Shown: piece by piece, positions 44,522 through 52,111 of the stretch
Layout: each line of letters starts with the position of its first letter
How positions within the stretch are numbered: the stretch's first letter is position 1
From: DT-110 sp964342305
GTDB taxonomy: Bacteria > Bacteroidota > Bacteroidia > Chitinophagales > Saprospiraceae
Direction of reading: 5' to 3'
DNA length: 64,000 nt
Assembly (NCBI GenBank): GCA_964342305.1
Contig: CAYFGK010000012.1
Location: 16,269 to 80,268 of the forward strand
Translations under genes and position numbers: made by a program
The notes under the pieces: model-generated
Seen by the model: the letters and a program-made list of their open reading frames with translations, nothing else
Databases searched by the model: none
What the model was told of the DNA's origin: nothing

Positions 44522-46036
44522 ATGAAGAAATATTTCCAACACGCCAAGCATGATTTTCCAGCCAGCGTGGTTGTATTCCTGGTAGCGCTACCGCTCTGCC
44601 TGGGCATCGCACTTGCTTCCGGTGTTCCCCTGCTGTCCGGATTAATTTCCGGTATTGTCGGTGGTATTGTCGTAGGTATTCTGAGCAAATCCCCACTGAG
44701 TGTGAGTGGCCCGGCTGCCGGCCTGGTAGTCATTGTACTGAACGCACAGGAAACCCTCGGATCCATAGAAGGATTCCTTTTGGCAGTCCTGATTGCCGGT
44801 ATTATCCAATTAATCCTTGGTTTTGCAAAAGCAGGAGTCATCGGCCTGTATTTCCCAACTTCGGTCATTAAAGGGATGCTGGCAGCCATCGGTATAATCC
44901 TGATCATGAAGCAACTGCCTTACCTGATCGGAGTGGGAGGAACGAAACTCTTCGAGATCAACGGGTCAGTCCTTTCCGGGTTAAGTGCCGGCAGCCTGGT
45001 AGTAGGTGTAGCTTCTCTCGGTATTCTCCTGCTGTGGCGCACATCCATTGTTCAGAATATTGGTGCTTTGAAGGCCATTCCCGGTGCGGTTGCCGCCGTA
45101 GTTTTCGGGGTTGGACTGAGCTTCTTATTCCAGGCGGCTGTTCCATCGCTCGCTCTTGCCGATAGTCAGCTGGTAAACATTCCGATCCTTGCCAATTCGG
45201 AATCCGTTTCCTCCCTGATCATTACGCCTGATTTTTCCATGATCACCAATGTAGAAGTATACATCACGGCCGTAACCCTGGCGATCGTTGCCAGCCTGGA
45301 GACCTTGCTGAGTGTAGAAGCCGTGGATAAGCTCGATCCGCTCAAGCGCCGTACCCCAACGAATGCCGAATTAAAAGCGCAGGGCGTGGGTAACATGGTG
45401 TGTGGTCTGATCGGTGGTTTGCCCATCACGGCAGTTATCGTTCGTAGCTCCACTAATGTGGACGCCGGCGCCAGATCAAAAATGTCGGCTATCTACCACG
45501 GTATTTTGCTGGTCCTGGCTGTCGCTTTCTTCCCGGTGGCGATGAACACCATTCCACTGGCATCACTAGCGGCCATCCTCGTCCTGATCGGTTATAAGCT
45601 AGCTCGTCCTGCCCTTTGGGCCGAACAATTCCGTACCGGACGGGCTCAGTTCGTGCCCTTCGCTACGACCATCATTGCTATTCTGGTGACTGATCTGTTG
45701 ATCGGTATCATCATCGGTATGGTCGTCGGTGCCTTCTATATTCTGCGCGCCAACTACAAAGTGCCTTACTTCTACCACATGGAGAAAGAAGATGGAACGG
45801 GTAAAGAGCACATCAACATTCGCCTGAGTGAACACGTATCTTTCCTCAACAAAGCCAGGTTGCAGTTAGCTCTGGAAGAACTTCCTGCCGAAAGTAAAGT
45901 GGTACTGGATGGGACCTACGCCAAGGAAATTGATCACGATGCCCTGGAAGTGATCCACGACTTTAAGGATTCGACTACCCGGGAGAAGAAGAACATTGAG
46001 GTGACCTTTAAAAATATCCCGGAGTTAGTTAACTAA
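44522..46036 (+). CDS. SulP-family inorganic anion transporter
   Basis: 504 residues. The N-terminal SulP motif DFPASVVVFLVALPLCLGIALASG is followed by about eleven hydrophobic segments, the SVSGPAAGLVVI loop and the long TNAELKAQGVGNMVCGLIGGLP region. A short STAS-like domain (ARLQLALEELPAESKVVLDG) ends the protein. Known SulP proteins move sulfate, bicarbonate or other anions; this compact Bacteroidota type is often linked with bicarbonate, but no carbonic anhydrase gene adjoins. Likely regulated by the adjacent two-component system. Confidence 0.92.
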   Translation: MKKYFQHAKHDFPASVVVFLVALPLCLGIALASGVPLLSGLISGIVGGIVVGILSKSPLSVSGPAAGLVVIVLNAQETLGSIEGFLLAVLIAGIIQLILGFAKAGVIGLYFPTSVIKGMLAAIGIILIMKQLPYLIGVGGTKLFEINGSVLSGLSAGSLVVGVASLGILLLWRTSIVQNIGALKAIPGAVAAVVFGVGLSFLFQAAVPSLALADSQLVNIPILANSESVSSLIITPDFSMITNVEVYITAVTLAIVASLETLLSVEAVDKLDPLKRRTPTNAELKAQGVGNMVCGLIGGLPITAVIVRSSTNVDAGARSKMSAIYHGILLVLAVAFFPVAMNTIPLASLAAILVLIGYKLARPALWAEQFRTGRAQFVPFATTIIAILVTDLLIGIIIGMVVGAFYILRANYKVPYFYHMEKEDGTGKEHINIRLSEHVSFLNKARLQLALEELPAESKVVLDGTYAKEIDHDALEVIHDFKDSTTREKKNIEVTFKNIPELVN

Positions 46037-46077
46037 TGCTTCTTAGCTTCTGAGGGTTGATAAAATAATCCGCTTGT

Positions 46078-46118
46078 GATTCGCCTGGTTCATCAACTGA
46101 GCCGGGCGAATCGCGTTT
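46078..46118 (+). terminator. Terminator after the SulP gene
   Basis: GATTCGCCTGGTT (46078-46090) pairs with AGCCGGGCGAATC (46100-46112), with two G-U pairs, followed by GCGTTTT. Confidence 0.65.
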
Positions 46119-46204
46119 TACGACCTTTGGTTTTTCGAATGGCCTGGAACTTTTTGGGTCCCGTTTCTGGTTAACAGCATCGGTAAACGTAACCCAAACA
46201 ACCG

Positions 46205-46597
46205 ATGAACGAACTGGAATCACATCAATTATTGCCCAGCGGCTCCTGGGGTGGATTTTATCTGTATGGATCAGGAGCTGGCAGGGAGCATCCCATGCCC
46301 AGTCAAATGCAATTCACCAACGGGCTGATTTCAGGCTCGGGGGGTGACGATGTGGGCGCTTTCTCCTGGGAAGGTACCTACGACCTGGGTGCCATGACTT
46401 GTTCCATGACCAAATCCTACCTGACACACGATGTGGAATACCAGGGACACATCGATGAGAACGGTATCTGGGGCACCTGGACCCTGTACTCAAGCCGCGG
46501 CGGCTTCCACCTTTGGCCCGCCAGGCAGGCTCAGGCAAAGGAAGAAGCCGAAGTGGCCGAGCTGATGCTCGATATCGAAAAGCCACATGAATCCTGA
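46205..46597 (+). CDS. Small beta-rich protein of unknown function, 130 aa
   Basis: No signal peptide or membrane helix. Regular Gly/aromatic beta pattern: GSWGGFYLYGSGAGREHPMP, FSWEGTYDLGAMTCSMTKSY, YQGHIDENGIWGTWTLYS, GGFHLWPARQ. This looks like a small antiparallel barrel or lipocalin-like sheet; the tail is charged and helical. Family unrecognised. It follows the SulP gene by 168 bp with a terminator between, and lies inside the segment flanked by the two 73-bp elements. Confidence 0.6.
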   Translation: MNELESHQLLPSGSWGGFYLYGSGAGREHPMPSQMQFTNGLISGSGGDDVGAFSWEGTYDLGAMTCSMTKSYLTHDVEYQGHIDENGIWGTWTLYSSRGGFHLWPARQAQAKEEAEVAELMLDIEKPHES

Positions 46598-46930
46598 TCA
46601 ACTGACACGATTTATGGAGCAAACTACGGCCGAAACCAGTTGGTCCGTTCGGTAGCTATCCGGCCCCGGTATGCTGAATCGGATCTGGACGTTGCAGCCA
46701 TGTGTCGGATTCTGGATCATACGCGCCAACAATGATCCAGAACGAGAAGTATACCGACAACGAAGTGGTTTTGCTCCGCAGTACTTCGTGCTGGGCCACC
46801 AAACCACTTCGGAAGCGGTATAAAATATGAAAAGGAAGTCTGGTCGCTGGCACAGATGGGAAAACTAGCATTATTGATGCAACCACAGAAAATACTTTCC
46901 GGTCCTTCCTTGCAAAACGAATCAGATTAG
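46598..46930. other. 333-bp intergenic region with hairpin and 73-bp element copy 2
   Basis: TTCTGGATCAT (46710-46720) pairs perfectly with ATGATCCAGAA (46732-46742), directly before the second 73-bp element (46750-46822). No convincing reading frame; a minus frame through it overlaps the next gene and lacks coding character. Confidence 0.7.
46750..46822 (+). repeat. 73-bp hairpin element, copy 2
   Basis: Same sequence as 44195-44267 apart from a few changes. Here the inner stem GAAGTGGTTT/AAACCACTTC is a perfect 10 bp. It has TATACCG/CGGTATA ends and no open reading frame. Confidence 0.85.
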
Positions 46931-47614
46931 ATGAAAGACCATCCTTTTTTCCTGCTGCTGATCCTGGCAGTCGTTTCTTGTACGTCCACCGAACCGATCC
47001 CCGACCCTGTAACCTTCGATGAACCATTAGCCGCCGAACTTAAGCGTATGGCCGACATAGATCAATTGGCGGCCGGTAATGCATTTCCTCCCGAAGGATA
47101 TGAACATCTCTCCCAGGAAGACTGGCGATCCTTTAAGGATAGTATCTACCAAATCCACCAAAAACAGTTGGCTGAATTATTTGATCAGTATGGCTACCTC
47201 GGGATCGACCGGGTCGGTGAAGAGGGGGAAAAACACTTTTGGTTAATGGTGCAACACAGCGATCATGTACCGGCTTTTCAGCAAAAAGTATTGGACGCCC
47301 TCCCCGCAGAGGTTGCCGACAGCAACGCCCAGGCAAGCCATTTGGCCTTGCTGACCGATCGCGTTCGCATAAACAACGGACAGAAGCAACTGTACGGTAC
47401 GCAGGTACAATTTATCCCGGAGACCGGATGGACCCTGCCCAAACCATTGGCCGACAGCGCCACCGTCAACGAGCGACGACTGGCCATCGGAATGGAACCC
47501 ATCGAAGCCTATCTGAACCAAATGTCAGAATTACACTTTATGCTTAATGGCCCGGTTTTCGAGGAATTAGGCATGTCGGAGGCTCCTCGGCTAGAGGTAC
47601 CGGATGTGCAGTAG
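46931..47614 (+). CDS. Lipoprotein with a DUF6624-like domain
   Basis: 227 residues. Lipoprotein signal with Cys17 (LAVVSC). The conserved block FDQYGYLGIDRVGEEGEKHF, WLMVQHSDHVPAFQQKVLD, TDRVRINNGQKQLYGTQ and ERRLAIGMEPIEAYL is shared with the C-terminal half of the secreted protein at 37393. It is therefore a paralogue without the TPR part. Envelope-attached; function unknown. Confidence 0.75.
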   Translation: MKDHPFFLLLILAVVSCTSTEPIPDPVTFDEPLAAELKRMADIDQLAAGNAFPPEGYEHLSQEDWRSFKDSIYQIHQKQLAELFDQYGYLGIDRVGEEGEKHFWLMVQHSDHVPAFQQKVLDALPAEVADSNAQASHLALLTDRVRINNGQKQLYGTQVQFIPETGWTLPKPLADSATVNERRLAIGMEPIEAYLNQMSELHFMLNGPVFEELGMSEAPRLEVPDVQ

Positions 47615-47766
47615 CCGACCGGAATATTATTTTTTTTTTGCGAAAGCGAGATGCCTATTGCTACTGATCCACAAATAGACGTGATTTGCGCGAATAATGA
47701 AATCCTCCTGAGGGAAACCGTATTGGTTTGTATCCAGGGACTTGATTTCATAACGCCTTACAAAGT

Positions 47767-48234
47767 ATGAAAAAGGGCCTGTTCATTGGTCTGTTGTTTT
47801 GGAGCCTGACTACCATGGCTCAACCTATTAACAGTGAAAAAGTATTCGGTGGCTATCGCTTTACCCAGGAGGGTGCCACCTTGTCTATGAAACAGATGGT
47901 CACCATCATGGAACCAAATGCGGATGCCGGTCCGCTGATGGCCAAAGCCCGCAATCAGTATATCTGGACTTCTGTCCTGAGCGGTGCCGGTGGCTTCTTC
48001 ATCGGGTATCCTTTAGGCACATCTCTCGGTGGTGGCGATCCTAACTGGACGCTGGCCGCAGTGGGTGCCGGATTCATTGCCGTTGCCATTCCGGTGGGCA
48101 GCGCTGCCAACCGAAACGCCAAACAGGCCGTTGACATCTACAACCAAAGCCTGCTCCCCGGGCCCTCGCAAACCAAACCCAAGCTGGAGGTGATCTCCAC
48201 GGGGAATGGGGCTGGTTTCCGGCTGAACTGGTAA
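47767..48234 (+). CDS. Small secreted or membrane protein of unknown function, 155 aa
   Basis: Signal peptide (GLLFWSLTTMAQ). Two Gly-rich hydrophobic segments (VLSGAGGFFIGYPLG; LAAVGAGFIAVAIPVGSAAN) at ~68-88 and 95-115 suggest a helical hairpin in a membrane. The C-terminal GFRLNW resembles a short barrel-end strand. No family recognised. A strong terminator follows. Confidence 0.6.
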   Translation: MKKGLFIGLLFWSLTTMAQPINSEKVFGGYRFTQEGATLSMKQMVTIMEPNADAGPLMAKARNQYIWTSVLSGAGGFFIGYPLGTSLGGGDPNWTLAAVGAGFIAVAIPVGSAANRNAKQAVDIYNQSLLPGPSQTKPKLEVISTGNGAGFRLNW

Positions 48235-48237
48235 GGA

Positions 48238-48282
48238 AAGCCCCCGCCGGAACGTTCCGGCGGGGCTTTTTTTTATTTACGG
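48238..48282 (+). terminator. Strong Rho-independent terminator
   Basis: CCCCGCCGGAAC and GTTCCGGCGGGG form a 12-bp GC stem with one bulged C, followed by CTTTTTTTT. Confidence 0.92.
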
Positions 48283-48342
48283 GGAATAAGCCCGCCAATT
48301 CATCGTTGATATCGTACTTTAGCTGCTTTCAACGCAAAGTAC

Positions 48343-49641
48343 ATGCGCTACGAGTTTTTTGTCGCCCGTAGGGTGGCCGCCAAAGGCGAACAATCTTTTT
48401 CCAGACTGATCCTACGCATTGCGACCATTGCGGTGGCGATGAGTATGACCGTCATGATATGTACCACCGCGCTCGTAGCCGGCTTTCAGAATGAAATTTC
48501 CAGCAAGATCTTCGGCTTCTGGGGCCACATCCACATCACCGACGCCAACATCTACCAAAGTCTGCTGGAGGCCCGGCCCATCCCCAGGAATCAGGATTTC
48601 TATCCCGGCCTTGACACCATAGGTCGGATCGAATACCTCGAAGTGCGCGAGGTCATGGGGCGCCCCGTGGAACGATGGACTCAGACCAAAGGCGGGATTC
48701 GCCATATTCAGACCTTTGCCCTGCGTCCGGGAATCATCAAGGCGGGTGACCAGATTGAGGGTATCGTCCTGAAAGGGGTAGGGGCCGACTTCGATTGGTC
48801 CTTTATGCAGCAATTCATGGTGGAAGGAGATCGCATCTCGAATCCCGATTCTACCGCCTCCGATGATATTTTGATCTCACGGCAAACGGCCGACCGACTG
48901 CAGGTCGGGGTAGGGGATCGCTTTACGATCACCTTCGTCACGGAAAACAGCCAACAGCTGCAACGCCGTTTCAATGTGTCGGGTATCTATAAGACCGGTC
49001 TGGAGGAGTACGATCGTAAATTCGCTCTGGTTGATTTGCGTAAGCTCCAACAACTGATGGGATGGGATGAAAACCAGGTTGGTGGATTCGAGATCTTCGT
49101 GGAGGATATCGATGATCTGGAGCCAATCACCGAATACATTTATCTGGAAGAACTACCCAACAATCTTTTTGCGGAAAGCATCCGGAAAAAACTACCGGAG
49201 ATCTTCGAGTGGCTGGCCCTGCAGGATGTCAATGAAATCGTTATCATCAGCCTGATGGTCGTAGTGGCCATCATCAATATGATCACCGCGCTGCTGATCC
49301 TGATCCTGGAACGCACCAATATGATCGGCACTCTGAAAAGCCTGGGGGCTTCCAATTGGAGTATCCGGCAGATATTTCTGTACTACGCCGCCCGGATCAT
49401 TGCGGTGGGTATCATCTGGGGGAACCTGATCGGCATTGCCCTGTGCCTGGCTCAGAAATACGGCAAATTTATCAAACTGCAAGAGGAGAATTACTACCTC
49501 TCCTATGCCCCCATCGATCTGAACCCGTGGCTCATCTTGTTACTGAACGTAGCTACGCTGGTCATTACAGTATTGTTTCTGGTCGTACCTTCCTATCTAG
49601 TCACTCGTATTGATCCGATCAAGGCCATTCGATTCAAATAA
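48343..49641 (+). CDS. ABC permease of the LolC/LolE (FtsX-like) family
   Basis: 432 residues. N-terminal YEFFVARRVAAKGEQSFSRLI, TM1 ~28-48, a large periplasmic domain to ~300, then three TMs including VNEIVIISLMVVVAIINMIT and the LERTNMIGTLKSLGASNWSI loop that couples to the ATPase. Known role: transfer of lipoproteins out of the inner membrane with LolD. No LolD gene lies in the window, so the ATPase must be elsewhere. A 7-bp repeat GTACTTT/AAAGTAC sits just before the ATG. Confidence 0.9.
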   Translation: MRYEFFVARRVAAKGEQSFSRLILRIATIAVAMSMTVMICTTALVAGFQNEISSKIFGFWGHIHITDANIYQSLLEARPIPRNQDFYPGLDTIGRIEYLEVREVMGRPVERWTQTKGGIRHIQTFALRPGIIKAGDQIEGIVLKGVGADFDWSFMQQFMVEGDRISNPDSTASDDILISRQTADRLQVGVGDRFTITFVTENSQQLQRRFNVSGIYKTGLEEYDRKFALVDLRKLQQLMGWDENQVGGFEIFVEDIDDLEPITEYIYLEELPNNLFAESIRKKLPEIFEWLALQDVNEIVIISLMVVVAIINMITALLILILERTNMIGTLKSLGASNWSIRQIFLYYAARIIAVGIIWGNLIGIALCLAQKYGKFIKLQEENYYLSYAPIDLNPWLILLLNVATLVITVLFLVVPSYLVTRIDPIKAIRFK

Positions 49642-49649
49642 TCGGGGCT

Positions 49650-50354
49650 ATGGATCAGCGTGTTTCATTCGGACTAAAATTCCAGTCTAAACTTCAGGGT
49701 AGCCTTCGCAGGTGCGTTCACTTTTTCCGTTGGTTTCCCGTTCGCGGTCGGCGATTGCTCCGGCACTTTACGGCTCTTCGCAAACAGTCGCCCGGGCGTT
49801 GGCTGATTGAACTAATGGTGATGTTCTTTGACCTGCTCGGTCTGGCAGAATTTTACGAGACCCTGGCCGACTGGATCAAGTGGAATACCCGTCCTTTAAC
49901 GACGGAGGAACGCAAGATCGGGCGGGCGATTTTTGGCGAAAGCCTCGACTGGGAAAGGGTCCGGATCGACAATCGGGCTTACCTGGGGCCGCGTCAATAC
50001 CAGATCTGTTATGTTAGCGGGTATACCATCAACAGCTGGGGAGAGATGCCGGGAGCCCTGCTGGTGCACGAACTCACGCACGTGTGGCAGTTCCACCATT
50101 TCGGCCTCGCCTATATTCCCCGTGCCTTACGGGCCTACCATTCGGATATCGGCTACGATTACGGCGGAGCCGCAGCACTGGAGCGGGTGCGTACTGGCGG
50201 CGGGCAACTCACCGATTTTAATTACGAGCAGCAGGGTGATATCATTGCCGATTATTACCGTTTGCGCATCGGGCGCCCGCCCCAGTGGGGCTTCGCGGGC
50301 ATGGATGCACTTCCCGTGTACGAATATTTTCTGAAAGATCTTCAGCGGTCGTGA
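49650..50354 (+). CDS. Protein with HExxH motif (DUF4157-like), 234 aa
   Basis: Unusual Arg-rich N-terminus, then a hydrophobic segment (LIELMVMFFDLLGLAEFYE). The core has LLVHELTHVWQFHHFG, an HExxH zinc-binding pattern with the third ligand unclear, after the strands RIDNRAYLGPRQYQICYVSG. This resembles DUF4157-type gluzincin domains. It is a likely metallopeptidase fold, but activity is unproved. It begins 8 bp after the LolC/E-like gene and is probably co-transcribed. Confidence 0.65.
   Translation: MDQRVSFGLKFQSKLQGSLRRCVHFFRWFPVRGRRLLRHFTALRKQSPGRWLIELMVMFFDLLGLAEFYETLADWIKWNTRPLTTEERKIGRAIFGESLDWERVRIDNRAYLGPRQYQICYVSGYTINSWGEMPGALLVHELTHVWQFHHFGLAYIPRALRAYHSDIGYDYGGAAALERVRTGGGQLTDFNYEQQGDIIADYYRLRIGRPPQWGFAGMDALPVYEYFLKDLQRS
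49930..49944 (+). repeat. GGCGAAAGCC hairpin copy inside the HExxH gene
   Basis: TTTTTGGCGAAAGCC within codons for Ile-Phe-Gly-Glu-Ser. Confidence 0.7.
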
Positions 50355-50478
50355 AGCGTTTCCGTTGGTAAAACGTAGATCCTAACGAACCGGCTAATTG
50401 CCGATCCGGACTGTAAGTTGTATGTTTGTGCATCGGACAGACAAGGTTCGTTCGGCAGGTATCCGCAAGCTTCTGTAT

Positions 50479-51426
50479 ATGGTTCGCTATTACGCAAAAG
50501 TCGAAGGCAGGCTCCGGGAATTAGAAAAACCGCAGGCACTTTGCTGGGTTAACATTTCCCCGCCTTTCAGCCAGGAAGAACTGGAAGAAATCTCCCAGGG
50601 GTTTGATATCCCTATGGACTTTCTGACCGATTCACTCGACGTCGACGAGCGATCGCGCTACGAAGTGGAAGAGGACGTCAAGCTCATCCTCATCAATACG
50701 CCCGTGTTGAACGAGACCGACGAAGAGAATGATGCTATATACATAACCGTACCGATCGGCATCATTCTGGCGGGTGATTATCTGATCACCATCACCTCCG
50801 TGGAAAACCCCGTACTGGAGCGCTTCCTGGAGGATAAGGTCAAAAACTTCAAACCCGGTGATTTCCAGCAGTTCATTCTCCAGATCCTGGAACACAACGT
50901 ATACCGCTTCCTGACCTGCCTGAAAAAGCTGGACCTGAAGCGCAACCTCATTGAACAGGAGCTATACCACGCCAGCCGCAACCGGGAGCTCAAGCAATTG
51001 CTGAGTATTGAAAAAAGCCTGGTCTATTTCGTCAACTCCCTGAGTGCCAACGACCTGCTAAAGATGAAAATGAAGCGGGTCGACTACCTCCGCATTCGCG
51101 ATGATGAAGACCGAACCGATCTATTTGAAGACATCATCATCGACAACGGTCAGGCCCTGGAAATGGCTAACGTATACAGCAATATTCTGAGCGGAACGAT
51201 GGATACCTACGCCTCCATCATATCCAATAATATGAACGTGACCATCCATCGCCTCACGCTGGTCACCATCTTCCTCGCCGTACCGACTCTGATCGCCAGT
51301 TTCTACGGGATGAACGTTAAGCTCCCCTTTGACAATAGCCCGTATGCGGTCTATTTCATCCTGGGTGGTTCTATTCTCCTGAGTATGTTACTGGGTTTTT
51401 ATTTCTCCCGAAAACGACTGTTTTGA
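50479..51426 (+). CDS. corA: CorA-family magnesium/divalent-cation channel
   Basis: 315 residues from the ATG at 50479 (MVRYYAKVEGRLRELEKP), the usual family start; the open 81 nt upstream are not conserved. The long cytoplasmic funnel ends in two TMs: VTIHRLTLVTIFLAVPTLIA and VYFILGGSILLSMLLGFYF. The signature GMN (residues 277-279, YGMNVKLP) lies between them. The C-terminus is basic (FSRKRLF). Known role: Mg2+ or Co2+ uptake as a homopentamer. It has its own 3' hairpin. Confidence 0.93.
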   Translation: MVRYYAKVEGRLRELEKPQALCWVNISPPFSQEELEEISQGFDIPMDFLTDSLDVDERSRYEVEEDVKLILINTPVLNETDEENDAIYITVPIGIILAGDYLITITSVENPVLERFLEDKVKNFKPGDFQQFILQILEHNVYRFLTCLKKLDLKRNLIEQELYHASRNRELKQLLSIEKSLVYFVNSLSANDLLKMKMKRVDYLRIRDDEDRTDLFEDIIIDNGQALEMANVYSNILSGTMDTYASIISNNMNVTIHRLTLVTIFLAVPTLIASFYGMNVKLPFDNSPYAVYFILGGSILLSMLLGFYFSRKRLF

Positions 51427-51445
51427 AGTCGACGGGCCGGTAACC

Positions 51446-51516
51446 GCCGTTATTTTTTGTTTGGATGAAACAGGGTCATGGTTAGAACTCCCTGTTTCCA
51501 AACAAAAAATAACGGC
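51446..51516 (+). terminator. Long imperfect hairpin after corA
   Basis: The arm starting GCCGTTATTTTTTGTTTGGA (51446) pairs with the arm ending in CCAAACAAAAAATAACGGC (51516), 27 bp with a 3-nt bulge. The stem itself holds an A/T tract; no T-run follows. Confidence 0.55.
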
Positions 51517-51560
51517 AGACCTCTCCTCAAACCTACCTCAAACCTCAAACCTCAAACCTG
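51517..51560 (-). repeat. CCTCAAA heptamer array
   Basis: CCTCAAACCTACCTCAAA then two more CCTCAAA units; complement of GGTTTGA, same family as 18435. Confidence 0.8.
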
Positions 51561-51563
51561 TAC

Positions 51564-51661
51564 TTATCCACATATGTTAATAACTTTCTCCACAATGTCA
51601 TTTTGTTGATATTCAGTTTGTTACGTTTACGTTAGGTCCAATGTGGAAAACTTTATTCACA
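51564..51661 (+). other. Candidate replication-origin DnaA-box cluster
   Basis: TTATCCACA (51564, exact consensus), TTCTCCACA (51586), TTTTCCACA on the minus strand (51642-51650) and TTATTCACA (51653) lie within 98 bp beside AT-rich sequence. The exact box plus three near matches exceeds what I would expect by chance. No dnaA gene is in the window. Confidence 0.4.
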
Positions 51662-51825
51662 TGCATTATAGGAATTTAGTAATTTCCAATCCAGATAAAG
51701 AAAGAGTCAGTTTTACGAATAAGAATTTATTGTAGCACTTTTTCCAAGTGGAGGGCTTGTTCTAGGAGCCTTCCTTGTTAACTTACTGATACTTGTGGCG
51801 AACCACCCGGTTCGCCATTTTTTTT
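51620..51825 (+). ncRNA. Candidate small RNA ended by an orphan terminator
   Basis: A strong terminator (51796-51825) has no open reading frame upstream of it. Just before it GAGGGCT...AGCCTTC (about 51751-51774) can form another stem. A transcript from about 51640 would be 150-180 nt. No promoter is sure: TTG near 51603 and TACGTTTA (51622) are imperfect. RNA family unknown. Confidence 0.35.
51796..51825 (+). terminator. Orphan Rho-independent terminator
   Basis: TGGCGAACC, loop ACCC, GGTTCGCCA, then eight T. Textbook structure, but the nearest upstream CDS ends 370 bp away beyond another hairpin. Confidence 0.9.
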
Positions 51826-51888
51826 GCCCGCCGTACTGAAAAAGGAAAGTTTTTTGTATATGTTTATCTGGTCAAGTAATAGTACGAT

Positions 51889-51965
51889 CTATTCGATCGT
51901 TGGCTATGAGAAAACCGGGATCGGCACTACTTCGTGAGGAAGTGGTCGGGCCGTTTATCGAATAG
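51889..51965 (+). other. Nested hairpin upstream of the OmpA-type gene
   Basis: CTATTCGAT (51889-51897) pairs with ATCGAATAG (51957-51965). Inside, AAAC-CGG pairs with CCG-TTT and ACTACTTC pairs with GAAGTGGT, giving a long stem of ~77 nt about 150 nt before the start at 52112. It may be a leader structure or a small RNA. Confidence 0.4.
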
Positions 51966-52111
51966 TCTGAACCAAGGCGGCCCCCATTCCAGTCGATACA
52001 CACTACAATACCCGTTTCCGGCCTCGGTAGAAACCCCAGTCCATGTTCGGAATGATCCCGGACAGTTACCGGTCGGCGTAATCCCGATCCTGTGTACATA
52101 AATCAACTTGC

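Larger units (their letters stand above)
51427..52111. other. 685-bp non-coding region with DnaA boxes, orphan terminator and hairpins
   Basis: It holds a 70-nt imperfect hairpin (51446-51516), a GGTTTGA-family array (51517-51560), four DnaA-box-like 9-mers (51564-51661), AT-rich sequence, a strong terminator without an upstream CDS (51796-51825) and a nested hairpin (51889-51965). No coding frame is convincing; a minus frame of 75 codons (51872-52099) lacks coding character. Confidence 0.7.

Noticed and set aside
44195..46822. Composite transposon carrying SulP
   Set aside because: The two 73-bp elements are in direct orientation and no transposase or target duplication is visible, so only the repeat itself is claimed.
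46656..47027. A 123-codon minus frame
   Set aside because: Overlaps the start of the lipoprotein gene and runs through the 73-bp element; no coding character.
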